Positions 32,401 to 43,372 of a stretch of DNA of 64,000 nt are shown piece after piece (the stretch's first letter is position 1; each line of letters starts with the position of its first letter). The DNA is from Symbiodinium microadriaticum (Eukaryota > Sar > Dinophyceae > Suessiales > Symbiodiniaceae), in contig LSRX01000332.1 of NCBI GenBank assembly GCA_001939145.1, forward strand, positions 129,001-193,000, in the 5' to 3' direction. A program made the translations under genes and the position numbers. Under the pieces are notes generated by a model. It saw only the letters and a list, made by a program, of their open reading frames with translations, did not search any database and had not been told where the DNA came from.

Positions 32401-33780
32401 TCATTCGAAATAAGAGATACGATCGTCAATCTCATTCTTACTATCGATATAGAACCAAAATATTAACGAGAGAATCTCTTTTAAGAATCTAATATATATT
32501 CATTCTATTCCTTTATTTAATTCATCATAGATATACAGACGACCTATATACATTAAAATAGATTTTTTTAACAAAATCAAATAATAAAAAAAAAATCTCT
32601 TATCCAAGGGTAATATATTTTCTCTTCGAAAAATATGAAAAATATCAATAAATAGAAAAATATATTGAAATTATCATTTTTATAAAATTCTTAATAATTT
32701 TTTGTTTAATCATTATTTAATCTCTATAAATAATCAGAATAATATCTTAATAGAAAAACTCCAAATCAATTTATAAATATATAATTTAAATTCAAATTAA
32801 TCAATTAAGATTTTATAGTAATACCTAATACGAAATCAATATCTTCGGTCATACGCCCTATAGCCCCCCCCCCGAAATATAATCCAGCTCAATAACAAAT
32901 ACAAAGAACGATTTCGCTATCTATTTTCGGTATCTTCAGTGTCCTTATTTAAGACGAACGAAATGGTCTATCGTAAATTCGATTCGACCATCGAAGCCTA
33001 TGTATTTCGAATCAATCACTTCATATTTTTACCTTTAAAGAAATATATATAAATTCAAATAATAGAATCATAAGAAAACAATCTAAAAAAAAACATAATC
33101 AGAAATCTATAGAATTCGAGAATATCTATCAACTTCATATCAATCAAATAAAATAGAGATCAAAGATTTTAATTTCGAAAAATACAAATTCATATATTAT
33201 TTCTATTTTATAAGAAAAAAATCGAAATCTTTTTTAATAAGAAAATCAATTTTATTAATAATATCTATATTTCCAAATATCTTTATTAAATCCGAATATT
33301 TCGAAATTTATTAATTAAAAAAATATAAAACACCAAAAAATATTTTTCCTTTAATCTCAATAATAATCTCTCTTTATTAAATCTAGTTATAAATAAATAA
33401 ATAAAGAAATATATATATATATATATACATATTTATTCTCCTTTATCTTCGAAAAAACTCTTTATATCAGAAAATTCATAGATCACCTTCATAGATATCA
33501 ATCTTCTATTCAATCTATTTTATAATTACCTCTATACGAGAATATATATATACCTCCTTTTTATTTTCTATTTTTATTATACCGAATTCCATAATTTCCT
33601 TTTTTGTATTATCTAGTCTTCTTCCAGTATTCGAGCCAAAATATCCAATCCTGTTTCAATATTTATAGGAAAAAATCTGTTCGAATCTATCAGATATTAG
33701 CGCGTGTGGTTTAATTACCGATAATCGAGCAAGTCATCTTTTATCTTCATTAAGCAGTTATATTTAGTTCTTTGACGCTT
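29470..33780. other. 4.3-kb AT-rich island (candidate centromere or origin)
   Basis: Composition changes abruptly at both ends to a sequence dominated by A and T. No telomere-like repeats, MITEs or coding frames occur; the longest frame is 61 codons. The left half has more G than C on the + strand and the right half more C than G, with the switch near 30900-31500. Apicomplexan (Plasmodium) and diatom centromeres are AT-rich blocks of such size (family knowledge), so a centromere or origin role is possible (inference). Alternatives are an organellar or foreign insertion, or a misjoin. Confidence 0.85.
30760..31320. repeat. Cluster of GATCACG and TTTCCAAAAATAT motifs in the AT island
   Basis: TATGATCACGG and variants (GATCACGA, GATCATG, GATCGTATG) recur every 30-70 bp, mixed with TTTCCAAAAATATYT. 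The spacing is irregular. The cluster coincides with the base-skew switch and may be remnants of a tandem repeat or protein-binding sites. Confidence 0.55.
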
Positions 33781-33871
33781 GCGGATTTCGGGGTGGTTTA
33801 GTGGCCGGACATTGCGATTTCGTAAACCCTAAACCTTGTACTTCCTCCGTTTTCACACACATCGGGTACAG

Positions 33872-33910
33872 GGTCGGCCGAAACTGCAAAGCACGGGCAA
33901 TGCTGCCAGG
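33872..33910 (+). CDS. Candidate 39-nt exon GRPKLQSTGNAAR
   Basis: Acceptor ATCGGGTACAG and donor AGG|GTCGAA, phase 0 at both ends. A second open frame reads ETAKHGQCCQGRKCEH. Confidence 0.3.
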
Positions 33911-34129
33911 GTCGAAAGTGCGAACACTAAACCTTCAACGCCGTCCTCCCTCAGTCTGGGTTCTTGTTACGGGATTTAGCTTACGTTCCTACAAGATGGA
34001 AACCCGACTATTTCCTGACCCTTCTTATGGCAACTGTAGTCTGACACCCTAAGCCCTCAACCCTATAAGCCCTATAAGCCTATAAATCCTATAAACCCTA
34101 TAAGCCCTATAAACCCGAAACCCTGACAG

Positions 34130-34187
34130 CAACAGCATCACCGAAGGTTTTTTGTACAGGAAGGCCTGGGAGAGGCCCCCATTTAGG
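34130..34187 (+). CDS. Candidate exon NSITEGFLYRKAWERPPFR
   Basis: Acceptor CCCTGACAG, GC donor AGG|GCCTGT. A 19-codon frame after a 1-nt overhang, with aromatic and charged residues. Flanked by CCCTATAA-type repeats. Confidence 0.4.
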
Positions 34188-34432
34188 GCCTGTCCGGCCT
34201 TGCCAAGGCGTACACCAAAACAATACCCTGAAACCCTAAACCCTAAGGGTTTAGGGTTTAGGGTTTAGGACCCCTAAACCCTAAACCCCTAAACCCTAAA
34301 CCCTGACACTGAAAAATTGAACTCGAAGTTCCAAGCCCCAAAACCCTTCGCGACCAACACACAGAGCACGTAAAGCTCGAAACGCTTCGAGGCCTAAGAT
34401 GCCAGCCTCAGCTGCGAGGTGCTGTTGCACAG

Positions 34433-34661
34433 ATCATGGATCAGTGACCTCAGGCGGCTCCCTAAACTCGCTAGCTTTGTGCCTCACAAGATTCAAGATG
34501 AAGAACTGGAGCTTAGTCGGGTGTTGAACCTGTTTTGGGTTTGTGCCGGCGACTTTCAACGGAACATTTTTCAAGGTTTCAAAGCTTTTCGTACCGGAAC
34601 CCTTCAAGGAATGGACACCTTAAAGGCGTGCATGTACTGCGACACAAAGCTCTGCTCTTAA
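34433..34661 (+). CDS. Candidate long exon, repeat-free
   Basis: After acceptor GTTGCACAG the frame reads SWISDLRRLPKLASFVPHKI, then QDEELELSRVLNLFWVCAGD, then FQRNIFQGFKAF, to TAA 34659. The composition is clearly protein-like. A GC donor at 34625 (AAG|GCGTGC) would join it in phase to 34670-34744. Family unknown. Confidence 0.5.
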
Positions 34662-34669
34662 GGCACCAG

Positions 34670-34744
34670 CGCAAATTCCGGAATCTAGCAGCATCAGTCA
34701 GCACAGCCAGCCTCAAAGATGCAAACAAGCTTGGAGCAGAAAAG
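34670..34744 (+). CDS. Candidate exon
   Basis: Acceptor AGGCACCAG. It reads RKFRNLAASVSTASLKDANK, then LGAEK, before CCCTAAA text. The donor is unclear. The 178-codon frame around it is partly repeat-derived. Confidence 0.4.
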
Positions 34745-34905
34745 TCCAAACCCCTAAACCCCAACCACCAAAACCCCCTCAATACGGTTGGCGGGTTTAG
34801 GAGTCTATGGCTTTGGAATGAGGGCACCTCAAGGAAAGAGCCCTTGCTAAACCCCCCCCCTCCCCATAGAATCTTGCCCCCCCACAAAGGTTTCAACCTC
34901 TACAG

Positions 34906-34984
34906 CACGCGGAGAAAAACTGCACGGAGGATGAGGACCCCGCCAGGGTCCTGCGAGCGTCGACGAAGAATCCTCGAGAAGAGG
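34906..34984 (+). CDS. Candidate exon HAEKNCTEDEDPARVL..
   Basis: Acceptor AACCTCTACAG, donor G|GTGTCC. Twenty-six codons: HAEKNCTEDEDPARVLRAST, then KNPREE. Acidic then basic. MITE C copy 2 starts 16 bp after the exon end. Confidence 0.5.
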
Positions 34985-35000
34985 GTGTCCGCAAACTGCC

Positions 35001-35109
35001 CCCAAAGAACCCAATGTCCCTTGAATACGGAATATACCTTCAATCATATTATTAAGGCCCCTATAACTTAAGGTATATTCCTTAATTGAGGGGTATTGGG
35101 TTCTCTGGG
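35001..35109. mobile_element. MITE family C, copy 2
   Basis: CCCAAAGAACCCAATGTCCC at the left; AGGGGTATTGGGTTCTCTGGG minus its first base at the right; the core contains ATTATTAAGGCCCC. It lies just inside the intron after 34984. Confidence 0.85.
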
Positions 35110-35349
35110 TCATTATGGCTACACTGGTGGCATCACTATTTTTCACACTATTGCCACATTCTTCTCCTAACAACAGTCCCTGATGTCCATCATCGAAGCC
35201 CAATGAGCCTGAGTTCTGTTTGCGTTTGTTTTGTGATTTTGACAAGGGGCGGCGCGCGAGCCTGGCTGTAATTAAATGCTTCCACTCGAACCAGCTTTTT
35301 CATAGGCATTCGCTTCTGGGAGGGCTAAGTCGAAACCCCAAGCCTACAT

Positions 35350-35990
35350 GGCAGCCTCAATGATTCTACTACTGCTCATACTACTGCCACTACTGCTGTT
35401 GCTGTGACAACGACGACAACGAAGGCGAGGATGACGATCACAAAGAAGACAAACACGGCGACGATGGCAACAACTGCACTGGTGGTAGTCCTAGCGCTTC
35501 TCTATTATAGTTGAGCCACGTAACCCACACAGTAGCACTGGATTGGGGAGCATCGGCGGCGGCAACATACAATGGTGATGATGGCAGAAATCAGAACAGT
35601 GCTGATGACCGCAACGACGACAACTGCGTCAACATAGGTTATTCTCACGCATGTGCTTGTCGTCGCCTTTCCTGGTCTCTTCAACGCGACCGTATCGTCA
35701 CCAGGATCTCGGTCACTGCAAGGGTCATCAACATCAACCTCGTCGCCACACTGACCAGCTGGATCACAGTGCTCACAGCCATCACCAATGTCGTCTCATC
35801 ATCGTCTTCATCATGGTTACAATCGTATCACCATCAGCGTCAACACGATCAGGTCACCTCATCTTTTCACCACAATGCAGCTTCGTGAGTCATCCTTAGT
35901 CCTACACAGACATCATGACAATCACCACCCTAGGAGCCGTCTGTGCAGGAGGGCCTCACCAATCGCACGGCCCAGCAGCACTTCCATCCT
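35350..35990. repeat. Cryptic trinucleotide-repeat region
   Basis: Imperfect ACC/ATC/GAC/ACT triplet text without telomere-like repeats. ORFs of 60-125 codons in several frames are products of the triplet bias. Similar regions are at 38640-39070, 41500-41620, 50780-50950, 59930-60085 and 61380-61900. Confidence 0.6.
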
Positions 35991-36378
35991 CTCCTGATAT
36001 CAGTCTGCGACGCAAGAAAAGGCGACTACTGCTTTTACTGGGTACAGCTAAATACTGAGCCCCCGGACCCTGTTCTGAGAAAGTAGGCCGATTTATCAAT
36101 TTGGCAGTCTAAGCGCATGAGGGCTGAGGTTTGATATCCTGAACCCGGATCTTTTGTCAAAGCTCGTTTAGGACGATTCTGCTAGTGTCTCTCTCTGAGT
36201 TCCTGACTTCTGCACTGACACATTCCATGGCTTCAGGTTCCGGGATCTCCAAGTTCAGATGTTTTGATGCTTAGTCGATTACAGCTTTCACCTGTTTGGG
36301 AGTAGTGCGGCGGCTGTCTGGCTTTTTAAGCCTACTATAGCAGCTCAGACTAAACCGTTGGGGAGAAGGCACCCGTAG

Positions 36379-36448
36379 GAGCACGACGGGCCCGACGGCC
36401 CAGCCAACGACGACCCGGGGAGCAAAGGCAGGGCCCAAAGGGCTTAGG
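36379..36448 (+). CDS. Candidate exon before GTAAGA, frame unresolved
   Basis: Acceptor GCACCCGTAG and strong donor GTAAGA. All three frames are nearly open: STTGPTAQPTTTRGAKAG, or ARRARRPSQRRPGEQRQG, or an acidic one ending at TAG. GC-rich compared with its surroundings. Confidence 0.3.
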
Positions 36449-36960
36449 GTAAGATCGGGACGAGCCGTTCGTAACAGCTACAGCACAAAGTAGACTAGCG
36501 CTCAACCCACAGCCCAAAACCTGAACCGTGCAGACTACAAGTCCTTGTGTCTCCACTTGACCTTGCTTGTACAAGCCCTGGGGCCTATAATCCCTAAAAG
36601 GTAGAATGTAGAACTCCTCTAACGGTGATCAGCATAGAACCCCTGAGCCCAAAACCCTCAACCCTGGAGCCCTCAACCCTCAAACCTAAAGCCTCAACCC
36701 TAATTGGGATTCCGCTGCTTCTTGCTGCCAAGGCACGCCGGTCTTCAGCTTCCATGCAGTCACGTGAGTGCCTGCGAACCAGCAGACAATATTTTTCTAC
36801 TAGCAGTAGTATTGTTATTATTGCCCTCCATAAATTATAGAAAAAGGCTTAGGAAGCCTAAATGCGAAAAAAAGGAGTAGGGCTCATGTCATGTCATAAT
36901 ATGATTTACTTAGGAGCGTCTTTTCTGGTGTGCTCTTGCACGCCTTTTTCCAACTGCAAG

Positions 36961-37041
36961 ACTTCGATTCAAGCCCCTGCAAGCTCCCGAAGTCCACGCA
37001 CCATGCCCCGAGCTAGCAAAAAGAGAAATGCTGCCTTAGAC
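36961..37041 (+). CDS. Candidate exon, possible start MPRASKKRNAALD
   Basis: Acceptor CCAACTGCAAG preceded by a pyrimidine-rich tract. It reads TSIQAPASSRSPRT, then MPRASKKRNAALD. The ATG at 37003 could be a start. The frame then enters CCCTAAA text and stops. Confidence 0.3.
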
Positions 37042-37378
37042 ACCCTAAACCCTAAACCCTAAACCTAAACCTTAGGTGGCAAAACGGGTGCGCCATGGGG
37101 GATCGAGGGCCGAGGATTACCGAATGAAGGCGCCTCAGCCTATAGATTCAGGGTTTAAGGTTTGGCGTCTTCAATCTAGTCTGTCTTCGAAAACACTCAG
37201 GGACGCCAAAATCCGTTGCAAGGAATATTTCGAAGTAAACTGAACAAGGGCTCCTTGACAGGTGTCCTTCAGGAAGGGAGGAGTCTTTGGGCCTTTATGA
37301 AAGGAGGAGCCTGTGAGCTTTCTAGATAGCCTTCGAAGAGGGCAGATGGCTTACAGCATCTTAGGGTTTCGGGTTTAG

Positions 37379-37681
37379 ACCGCCTTCTGCTATGTCGGCT
37401 CGGTTTGGGCTGCGACGGGCTGATCTTACGAGTTGTCGAGGAGGCTGCTGTACTACCCTGTAGTTCAGGTAAGCCCACTCACAGCAACCATGTTCACAAG
37501 TGGCCCTTCGAAACCCATATTCGGGATTCTGGCCGTCCGGGACTGCTGCCCTAACAGGGTTTAGGGTTTAGGGTTCAGGAGGAAACCTGCAGTTGAGGTT
37601 TATGTAGACCCGAAGAAGTGCACGTGCCTGGCGCAGCAGAGCAGGTGGAAGCCTCATCCGCATGAGGCCCAGAAGCTATGA
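37379..37681 (+). CDS. Two-exon C-terminus, phase consistent
   Basis: Exon 37379-37468 (acceptor GGGTTTAG from a telomere-like unit) reads RLLLCRLGLGCDGLILRVVE, then EAAVLPCSS, to donor GTAAGC. Exon 37593-37681 (acceptor AACCTGCAG) reads EVYVDPKKCTCLAQQSRWKP, then HPHEAQKL, then TGA. The junction codon G|TT gives Val. The intron of 124 nt contains TTTAGGG repeats. Hydrophobic then Cys-containing basic tail; not recognised. Confidence 0.55.
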
Positions 37682-38139
37682 GAGCAACAAGAGACTGAAA
37701 ACACCTGAACATCATAGACCTTACATCCTTTAAGCCCTAAATCCCCACAAAAATACTGAACCGTAAGAGGTCAAGAGTCAGCGAACAGGGGTGGATCTTA
37801 GGCCTCCCGGGGAGCCACAGTATGGTTTGTGCCACATTAGGCACCTATCGAAGACCCACCAAATGGGATCCAATGAGTAGCTTCACTTCAGGAACGCCAA
37901 GCCCTAACCCAAAAGCCTTAAACCCGAAACCCCTATGCCGCCATGCCCTATCCCCGAAGCCCTAAACCCTGAACGCTAAACCCGAAAGCCCTAAACCCAC
38001 CCTGATATGCGGTGCAGGGTTGCCAAACCCTAACCTCGAAAACAGCCTGAGTTAGGGTTTAGAGGTTGAGGGTTTGGTTTTTCAGGGTTCTGGGCCCGGA
38101 AAGAAAAGCCCATAGTCTGCTTGTTCCTACTCCTGACAG

Positions 38140-38232
38140 CTGAAACGCACAAACACCGCAGGGCCCATGGCATGCATACCCCCACTCCATGCATTTGTAA
38201 CCACGAAGCCCCTCAACTGGGCCTGCAAATGA
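38140..38232 (+). CDS. Candidate terminal exon
   Basis: The pyrimidine-rich tract TTGTTCCTACTCCTGACAG forms one of the best acceptors in the window. The frame reads LKRTNTAGPMACIPPLHAFV, then TTKPLNWACK, then TGA 38230-38232. Confidence 0.45.
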   Translation: MKRTNTAGPMACIPPLHAFVTTKPLNWACK

Positions 38233-38437
38233 ACAACCTTGCAGCGCAGACCAGAACCCCGGCCTAGTCTGGCCCAAACAAGATTACCCTCGTTTCATCA
38301 TGGTAGATTTCACACATTTGTTGAATTTTCAGACACACAACAATGATAAAGCATTGCACAACTAATATCAGTAACACCAATACCGAGCCTAAAACTAAGA
38401 CCTAAACTGACCCCTCGCACCCCGGAAATTCAGGAAG

Positions 38438-38754
38438 ATGTCTGCCGCACCTGGACAGGAACCGTGCGCATGGAGAGGAGGAGCCCCCTCACCGACGCGA
38501 GCCTGCGACATCAAACCAGTACTTGGCCACTGGGTGACTTAGCAAGCAGAGTTGTGCGGAAAGTTGCCTCTAGTATTACGAACATTAAATTATACCCCCT
38601 TGAAAGCTAAACCCGAAACGATAGATTGGCAATCCATCCTCCTGAACTCTAATCCTCTAGGACATGACGATGACAATGACGACGGCGCACAGAATAGTAA
38701 CGACGAGTATGATCGGCTGCTGGTGTTGGCGAGTAAGATGAAGATGAAGATGAA

Positions 38755-38785
<31 letters not shown>

Positions 38786-39865
38786 GCGGCCACAGTGACG
38801 ACGACGATGGTGATCAATTTGCTGCTGATGATGATGATGAAGATGTTGATGATGATGATGATGATGACGACGATGACGATGGCGATGATGATGATGGTGG
38901 TGATGATGATGATGTTGGCGGTGATAATGATGACCTGGGGAGTGTAGAGGGCTACGTTGTGCTTTGAAACTGATTACTACCAGTTTCGTGGTTGCCGTCA
39001 TTTATCACCCTGAAACCTGATGATCATCCTCCTCTTCCGCTTCTCCTCAGCATTCTCATCATCACGCCCCTCAGCCCCCGAATGTCATCATAATCTCTTG
39101 GTTTGGAAGCCTCTTCCAGGCATTGACGTTCCCCAAACAACCTTTGTATAACACCCAAAAAGCAGAACCCGAAAAAGGCAGAACATGCATCTTGACCCGA
39201 TCCCCCCCCATCATCTCTGCCTCTCCGGCCGTCGGTCGGAGAGACCCAGAGCTGATTCCACCTTCACACGAAAAAAGTTAGGGGCTTCCTTAAGGTTTTG
39301 GGGTTTCGGGGTGTAGTTGTCTCGGGATTTAGGGGGTTCAGACTTTAGCGGTTTTCGGGCGAAATGCGGAAGTACAGGGTTTCGAGTTTGTAGCTTTACG
39401 ACTCCATGAATGCCAACCTCCCGTCCAAGCGGCGGTGCTAAAGTATGGCAACCCGGGATCGACAACAAAGCACTACATCTTGCTGGTCGGGCCAATAGCT
39501 AGGGGTTTAGGGTTTAGGGGCTTAAGGTTAAGGGGTTTGGGTTCAGGGTTCCGGGGTTTGGGGGTTTAGGGTTTGGGTTCAAGGGTTTAGGGGGTTTCGG
39601 GTTTGGGTTTAGGGTTTAGTATAGGGCCCTCGGCGTTTACGGATTAGCGTTGATAGTATGGTCATCGTACTTTAGCAGATTCCTCGTTATCCGAGGCTTC
39701 AAAGGCCCCTGCTCGGGCGAGTGTAATGTCTGTATGGAGAACCCCATAAAGTATATAAGCTAAAACCGGTGCTAATTAATCAAGGGCTATTTCTTACAGG
39801 AAAAGATACCTCCAGTGCACCGTCCTGTCGGAAAATTCTTCGAACTACCCATGCCGAAGCCCTAA
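38438..39865 (+). CDS. Candidate two-exon gene, long intron with GAT microsatellite
   Basis: Exon 38438-38533 starts at ATG soon after an AG (GAAATTCAG), a possible trans-splice site, and reads MSAAPGQEPCAWRGGAPS, then RACDIKPVLGHW, with donor GTGACT inside a MITE-G-like sequence. Exon 39800-39865 (acceptor TATTTCTTACAG) reads EKIPPVHRPVGKFFELPMPK and stops at a TAA belonging to a CCCTAAA unit. Both junction phases are 0. The link across 1.27 kb is inference; exons between may exist. Confidence 0.35.
38735..38935. repeat. (GAT)n / (ATG)n microsatellite
   Basis: Long runs of ATG/GAT triplets interrupted by GGC, ACG and GTG. It produces poly-Met, poly-Asp and (on the other strand) poly-His frames, which are not taken as genes. 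Confidence 0.95.
39625..39763 (+). CDS. Weak ORF with CSGECNVCMENP
   Basis: A frame running to TAA 39761 reads VWSSYFSRFLVIRGFKG, then PCSGECNVCMENPIKYIS. Four Cys lie within 11 residues, reminiscent of a metal site, but no family was matched. Another frame is open (LADSSLSEASKAPARASVM). Confidence 0.2.
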
Positions 39866-39879
39866 AACCAAACCCTAAA

Positions 39880-40130
39880 CCCTAAACCGTAAACCCCATA
39901 AACCCTAAACCCTATAAACCCTAAACCCTATAAACCCTAAACCCTATAANTTATGAGCTGTTGGGGGTGAGGGCGCCCGGCCACAAACCCTGGATAGGGT
40001 TTAGGGTTTAACCCCCTACCTTGAGTTGCATTAACCCTAAACCCTAAACCCTATAAACCCTAAACCCTATAAACCCTAAACCCTATAAACCCTAAACCCT
40101 ATAAGCCCTAGAAGCCCTAAACCCTAAACC
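39880..40130. repeat. CCCTATAAACCCTAAA tandem array with one N
   Basis: About 15-bp units CCCTAAACCCTATAAA repeat on both sides of an ambiguous base at 39950 and an unrelated 60-bp insert. It is a homogeneous local derivative of the telomere-like motif. A shorter one is at 34055-34115. Confidence 0.9.
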
Positions 40131-40487
40131 CTGGGGCTCTTGGGGTCTCTGCTGGTAGCACCTGCTGATGTAGATCACACATGGGGAAGTTAGACGAAAC
40201 GGTTCGGGATCCTGGCTAGGGTTTAGGGTTCAGGGCTTGAGGTTTAGGGTTTAGGGTTTATAGGGTTTAGGGTTTAAGGTTTAGGGTTGAAGGTGTAGGG
40301 TTTAGAGAAACTGTCGGGACTTGGGTTCTTTAGGAAGAAGCAGAAGGGGCTTGCAGAAAATATCCGCCCAGGTTAGGGTTGGTTTTCGGAGGGCACTCGC
40401 TGTTCAAAACTCCGCATGCCTTTTCTTGAACCCAAACCCTTGAGATTCAAAGGGCATCCCTATACTCTCTGACATTCTGCCTCGTAG

Positions 40488-40517
40488 GCCGGTCGCAGAA
40501 CACGACTGCCTGCCAAG
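40488..40517 (+). CDS. Candidate 30-nt exon AGRRTRLPAK
   Basis: The acceptor TTCTGCCTCGTAG has a pyrimidine tract; the donor is AAG|GTAGGT. Phase 0 reads AGRRTRLPAK; the other frames are also open. Confidence 0.35.
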
Positions 40518-41296
40518 GTAGGTGCTTTAGGATAGGGGTCATCGCATGGCAATGAAGCTTTGCTACCTGTCATGTCGGTACCCCGCTTGGGAAAATTCGC
40601 GGGTAATCGCAGCTGTCTAGGACGGCGTCTTACTGATTGTGCAAATAGACATCAATGTTCCTCGGATCTGTAGTATGAGAAGTAGCGAGTTCGATTCAAT
40701 CTGACAGTCTCAAAACTTGGCTGTTGACATCTCAAATACAACCAGACAAACATATGTAGTACCAGCACTCAGAAATGGCTAAGCTAACCCCTGCGCCACG
40801 CTTTTAGCCGAGCTTTAGAGTCAAGGATTTAGGGCTTTAGGGCTTCGACAAACTGCACTAGGGCACTGTGGGCGTTTCAGAGACATCGTTAAATCAAGCG
40901 ACCCCTGCAGGACTCGAATCATCCTGCTATGTAGGGCGTATCGTGCTCAACAGTCCCTAAAGTTCCTAACTTAAGATGCATTAAGCACTCTGGGTTATGT
41001 TGGGAAGATGTTTCATTTAGGATGTAAGGGGCTCAGGGATCGTTGGTCGAGGCAAAATCTCGGGGCCTTAAATGAAACAGACTTCAGGGCTTAGGGTTTT
41101 GGGTCAATGGGGTCGGGAGGGTACGGAACGGCCTTCTGAGGCTCCTAGGTTTCACATAAACCCTACACCCCAAACCCCTAAACTGGTTCCCTGTTGGGGC
41201 TGTATTAGAAAAGATCAGTTTGAATCCTTGTTGGGATTTATTATAACATAAATGTAAAATTGTAGCCAACAAGGCCCCAGTAAACCCTAGACGGCT

Positions 41297-41364
41297 ATGG
41301 CTCCAGAAGATCCGAGGTTCGGAGAGTTACGGAGTTTCATTACATGGACCAAATACACCTTAAT
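41297..41364 (+). CDS. Candidate first exon MAPEDPRFGELRSF..
   Basis: From ATG 41297 the frame reads MAPEDPRFGELRSFITWTKY, then TLI, and then enters CCCTAAA text. No GT donor is obvious. Confidence 0.25.
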
Positions 41365-41856
41365 CCTAAAACCTGCACCCTAAACCCCAAACCCCAAACC
41401 CATAAACCATGAACCCTAATCAAGCCTCGAAACTCGATCACTGGCCGGGACCTCTTGGTCTTGAAACCGTCTAAGTTGCGGAGTTAAGGTCTGAGGCTTA
41501 CCGGTAATACTCATAACAATGAGAATATATGACAATACAGCACTAATAATAAGAGTAATAAGAACAATACTAATGGTTAATAATAGTGACGGTGATAAAA
41601 CAAGAATGATAATGGCATTAGGCTTTGGGTTTCCAGACTTCCATGCTCGGTTCGCAAAGCGTAGGGTTCGGGGTTTTGGGGCTTCACGGATCCCGGCTTA
41701 CAGACCCCTGCTTGCCTATGTAACCCCTAAACTTTAAACCCTAAACCCCTAAATCCTAAACCCCTACACCCTAAACCCCAAACCCTAAAGCCTAAAACCC
41801 TACACCCTAAACCTGCCGCAGCCCCAAAAGCCGGTACCTTCCAGTGAAACCCGCAG

Positions 41857-41915
41857 TGAAAGGAGCTCGCCCTGGCTGCAAGGACATAGGGCTCCGAGTT
41901 GTGATAGCAAGCTAA
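41857..41915 (+). CDS. Candidate terminal exon
   Basis: Acceptor AACCCGCAG. KGARPGCKDIGLRVVIAS, then TAA 41913, after a 2-nt overhang. Confidence 0.4.
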
Positions 41916-41929
41916 TGCTTATGATACTA

Positions 41930-42065
41930 CTAGTACTAGTAGTAGTAGTAGTAGTAGTAGTAGTACTACTACTACTACTACTACTACGACGACGACGACG
42001 ACGACGACTACGACTACTACTGCGACTGCGACTGCGACTACACGACTACGACTACGACTACGACG

Positions 42066-42111
<46 letters not shown>

Positions 42112-42125
42112 ATAACAATAATAAT
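41930..42125. repeat. (TAG)n/(TAC)n/(GAC)n triplet microsatellite
   Basis: Blocks of TAG, TAC, GAC and CTA triplets in succession, followed by (AAT)n. The ORF reading poly-Val/Leu/Arg/Tyr through it is an artefact. Confidence 0.95.
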
Positions 42126-42279
42126 AATATGATCTTACTATGGCTACTTATACTAGTTATGATAAATAACAGAAAGACCAGGAATGATAATGGTAAGGTG
42201 GAGCCTTGGTTTCGCAATGAGCCTAAGGTTGGGCCCCAAGCGGAAGAATTGGGCCGCTATTGCTGAAAACTCTCTGGTT

Positions 42280-42430
42280 TAGGGTTTAAGAGCTTCAGGG
42301 GGTTTAGGGTTTAATTGGAGTTTATGGCTTTAAGAGCTTCAGGGGTTTAGGGTTTAATTGGAGTTTAGTGCTTTAGAGCTTCAGGGTTTAGGGTTTAATT
42401 GGAGTTTAGTGCTTTAGAGCTTTAGGGGTT
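42280..42430. repeat. ~52-bp tandem units with a telomere-like core
   Basis: GAGCTTCAGGGGTTTAGGGT, then TTAATTGGAGTTTAGTGCTT, repeated about three times with small changes. Confidence 0.85.
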
Positions 42431-42482
42431 TAGGGTTTAGGATGTAGGGTTTGGAAACCGTGAACTCTTGAACCTCGTGCAG

Positions 42483-42563
42483 GGTGAACGAGTGCACGTT
42501 GTCCCTGCAAACGCATCCTCTAACAGGGAGGCAAAAGACCCCAGCTTCCGATCAAAAGCCTAA
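42483..42563 (+). CDS. Candidate terminal exon
   Basis: Acceptor CCTCGTGCAG. It reads GERVHVVPANASSNREAKDP, then SFRSKA, then TAA 42561. Hydrophilic, coding-like. Confidence 0.45.
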   Translation, partial: GERVHVVPANASSNREAKDPSFRSKA

Positions 42564-42781
42564 GCCATGTCATCAAAAGCCCACACCCTGTATCTAATAA
42601 ATACGAACCCTGAACCCTGTCGACTCCTCTAGTACAAAAGCCTACATGCATAAAAGGAAGCCGCGCTGTTTCAGAGTTGCGCCTCAGTGTTCCGACCAAA
42701 CACTTCCAAGTTGTGCAGCCGCACTCCTGTCAAAGGGTGGGCTTACGCTTCAGGGTTGAGTCTAGGGTCTTTAGGGCTCTG

Positions 42782-43027
42782 ATGCAATGGGCGCAGCTAG
42801 TTCTGAGTTGCTGTTGGGCCTTTTGGGGTTCGACTTCCTCGCTCGGTATCGGCATCTCTCAACAAGCCCTGGCTGAAAGAGCCCCACACTCTAAACAATC
42901 AAAGGCTGAGGACCCTCCGATGACTTGGGGTCGAATTTACAGGAACTTAACAGTTAGAATTCGGTCTGCATTCTACGCAAACATTGGGTTTTCGGGCTTT
43001 GGGGAGCGTTGGGGGTCGAGTGTTTAG
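42782..43027 (+). CDS. Hypothetical ORF with signal-like start
   Basis: Part of a 116-codon open frame. From ATG 42782 it reads MQWAQLVLSCCWAFWGS, then SQQALAERAPHSKQSKAEDP, then MTWGRIYRNLTVRIRSAFYA, to TAG 43025. A hydrophobic start followed by a polar body could indicate a secreted or membrane protein. The end uses TTTAGGG-like bases. Confidence 0.35.
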   Translation: MQWAQLVLSCCWAFWGSTSSLGIGISQQALAERAPHSKQSKAEDPPMTWGRIYRNLTVRIRSAFYANIGFSGFGERWGSSV

Positions 43028-43372
43028 GGCTTTCCGATTCTCTAGAACCCTAAACCCTAAACCCCATTTAAAGTCTTCGGACACCTGGATCGAAAGAATC
43101 CAAGAATCGCAGGAACCGTCGAAATAAGGATTGACCGGTTCTTGAAATCTGAAATCCTAGCCTTCTTTTACATGAGTTGACGGCACATTCCCTTTGCAGA
43201 TATGACTCGCTAAGTATACTCGTGAAATCCCACTATGCTTATCTCTCAGACGGCTCAAGCTACAGAATGTAGGACTTTCTCAGAAAGGCTCCGAAGGAAC
43301 CAACACCTGACAAGGATGGGGGCGCAAGAAGATAGCAACAGCATGGGCCATAAGCAAACTAGTTAGTTGTGA

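Noticed and set aside
36350-36574. 74-codon minus ORF
   Set aside because: Overlaps the + strand exon candidate ending at a strong GTAAGA; GC-rich bases leave all frames open.
38552-39001. 131-codon poly-Met and 114-codon poly-His ORFs
   Set aside because: Products of the GAT/ATG microsatellite.
40660-40800. tRNA-like boxes (GCGAGTTCGATTC on +, GTGGCGCAGGGGTTAGC on -)
   Set aside because: The A-box-like and B-box-like motifs are on opposite strands and no cloverleaf can be drawn. A similar A-box-like GTGGCCCAGGGG is at 60940 on the minus strand, so a SINE is possible but not supported.
41915-42112. 65-codon ORF of Val, Leu, Arg and Tyr runs
   Set aside because: Product of a triplet microsatellite.
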